From assembly GCA_031259805.1 (NCBI GenBank), contig JAIRKX010000117.1:1-6293 (forward strand): DNA of 6,293 nucleotides. The letters are read 5' to 3'. The notes beneath the pieces were generated by a model, which ran no database searches, was not told where the DNA came from, and saw only the letters and a list, made by a program, of their open reading frames with translations. The position numbers and the translations under genes were made by a program. The stretch comes from Prevotellaceae bacterium. Its GTDB lineage: Bacteria; Bacteroidota; Bacteroidia; Bacteroidales; UBA932. Position 1 is the first letter of the stretch, and each line of letters opens with the position of its first letter. Below, piece by piece: positions 5,941-6,293 of this stretch.

Positions 5941-5992
5941 TTTAAAAAAATATTTATTGACATTCAGCTATTTGTAAAAAAAATGTAAAAAA
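5941..5992 (+). promoter_or_regulatory. A/T-rich upstream element of rRNA promoter
   Basis: A run of A and T tracts (tttaaaaaaatatttattga, then gtaaaaaaaatgtaaaaaat) lies directly upstream of the -33 element of the rRNA promoter. Such tracts serve as UP elements at strong rRNA promoters. The assignment rests on position and composition. Confidence 0.55.
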
Positions 5993-5994
5993 TA

Positions 5995-6025
5995 TTTGTC
6001 AGTTTCAAAAAAGGTTGTACCTTTG
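5995..6025 (+). promoter_or_regulatory. rRNA operon promoter (TTTG, 19 bp, TACCTTTG)
   Basis: TTTG at 5995-5998 is followed after exactly 19 bp by TACCTTTG at 6018-6025, a full match to the Bacteroidota -33/-7 consensus. It is the best promoter in the window. Transcription should begin near 6031, about 155 nt before the mature 16S 5' end. Confidence 0.85.
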
Positions 6026-6030
6026 CAGCC

Positions 6031-6186
6031 CTTTCGCAAGAAAATTTGCGAAAAGTGATAAAAACATTCTTTGACGTATTGAAAAATAAGTTTTGTACAA
6101 CTGAGTACTTTAAAAGAGTAAAACGTTAATTTCTTTAAAAGAGAATTAAGAGTAGCAGGTTCAAGCTAAACATTAAAAGAAAATAT
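6031..6186 (+). other. 16S rRNA leader region
   Basis: Transcribed spacer between the rRNA promoter and the mature 16S end. It opens with a perfect 8-bp hairpin, tttcgcaa (6032-6039) with ttgcgaaa (6046-6053), placed right at the predicted transcript start. Next comes ttctttgacgtattg (6067-6081), which resembles the leader motif I recall before 16S in other Bacteroidales. An 11-bp direct repeat, ctttaaaagag, occurs at 6108-6118 and 6133-6143. The second copy is part of a weak inverted repeat (taatt 6127-6131 with aatta 6144-6148). These are probably processing or antitermination structures, but the partner trailer sequence is outside the window. Confidence 0.6.
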
Positions 6187-6293
6187 ACAATGAAGAGTTT
6201 GATCCTGGCTCAGGATGAACGCTAGCGGCAGGCTTAACACATGCAAGTCGAGGGGCAGCGGGGGTAGCAATACCTGCCGGCGACCGGCGCAAG
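6187..6293 (+). rRNA. rrs: 16S ribosomal RNA, 5' end, partial
   Basis: The stretch contains the universal 5' signature agagtttgatcctggctcag, then gatgaacgctagcggcaggc and ttaacacatgcaagtcgagg, continuing into variable region V1. Aligning by eye to the E. coli numbering places nucleotide 1 at 6187. The gaggggcagc motif and short V1 loop are typical of Bacteroidales. Only about 107 of roughly 1,500 bases are present because the window ends here; the gene is not broken. Confidence 0.97.

Noticed and set aside
5715..5945. 76-codon plus-strand frame before the rRNA promoter
   Set aside because: It overlaps the more plausible small membrane ORF on the other strand, and its product is an irregular mix typical of A/T-rich noncoding DNA.
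6187..6293. Truncated 16S gene as a pseudogene
   Set aside because: The sequence simply stops at the window edge. The promoter, leader and 5' signature are intact.

Overview
The window looks like a chromosomal segment from a member of the Bacteroidota, order Bacteroidales. The start of a 16S rRNA gene at the right edge has a Bacteroidales-type 5' end. Four promoter -7 boxes fit the Bacteroidota consensus TAnnTTTG, the genes lack clear Shine-Dalgarno sites, and the large surface protein carries domain types common in this phylum. The genus cannot be fixed from about 107 bases of 16S.

Layout from left to right: (1) 1-510 is intergenic, with short repeats: a TTCACC array, an imperfect inverted repeat, and a twice-repeated partly palindromic site with 21-bp spacing. 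(2) 538-1973 is a two-gene + strand unit, an LD-carboxypeptidase (LdcA/MccF family, S66) followed 20 bp later by recX. It is closed by a perfect 17-bp stem at 1976-2019. (3) 2071-4461 on the - strand encodes a 796-residue secreted protein made of an N-terminal domain, about five Ig/PKD-like repeats (two of them nearly identical in DNA) and a C-terminal FISUMP domain. (4) 4789-5523 on the - strand encodes a VanX-like D-Ala-D-Ala dipeptidase with a lipoprotein signal. (5) 5607-5795 on the - strand may encode a small two-helix membrane protein. (6) 5941-6293 on the + strand holds an A/T-rich upstream element, a strong rRNA promoter, a structured leader and the first bases of 16S rRNA.

Two genes, the LD-carboxypeptidase and the VanX-like enzyme, act on D-Ala-containing cell-wall peptides. 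They are on opposite strands, are separated by the surface-protein gene, and are not in one operon, so a functional link is only suggestive. RecX is a RecA modulator and has no obvious link to its neighbour beyond co-transcription. The surface protein has its own promoter and leader.

I did not find a convincing undescribed multi-gene system. The items most worth a second look are the repeat structure and export route of the FISUMP protein, the palindromic 21-bp repeat upstream of ldcA, and a terminator-like hairpin in the leader of the surface-protein gene.
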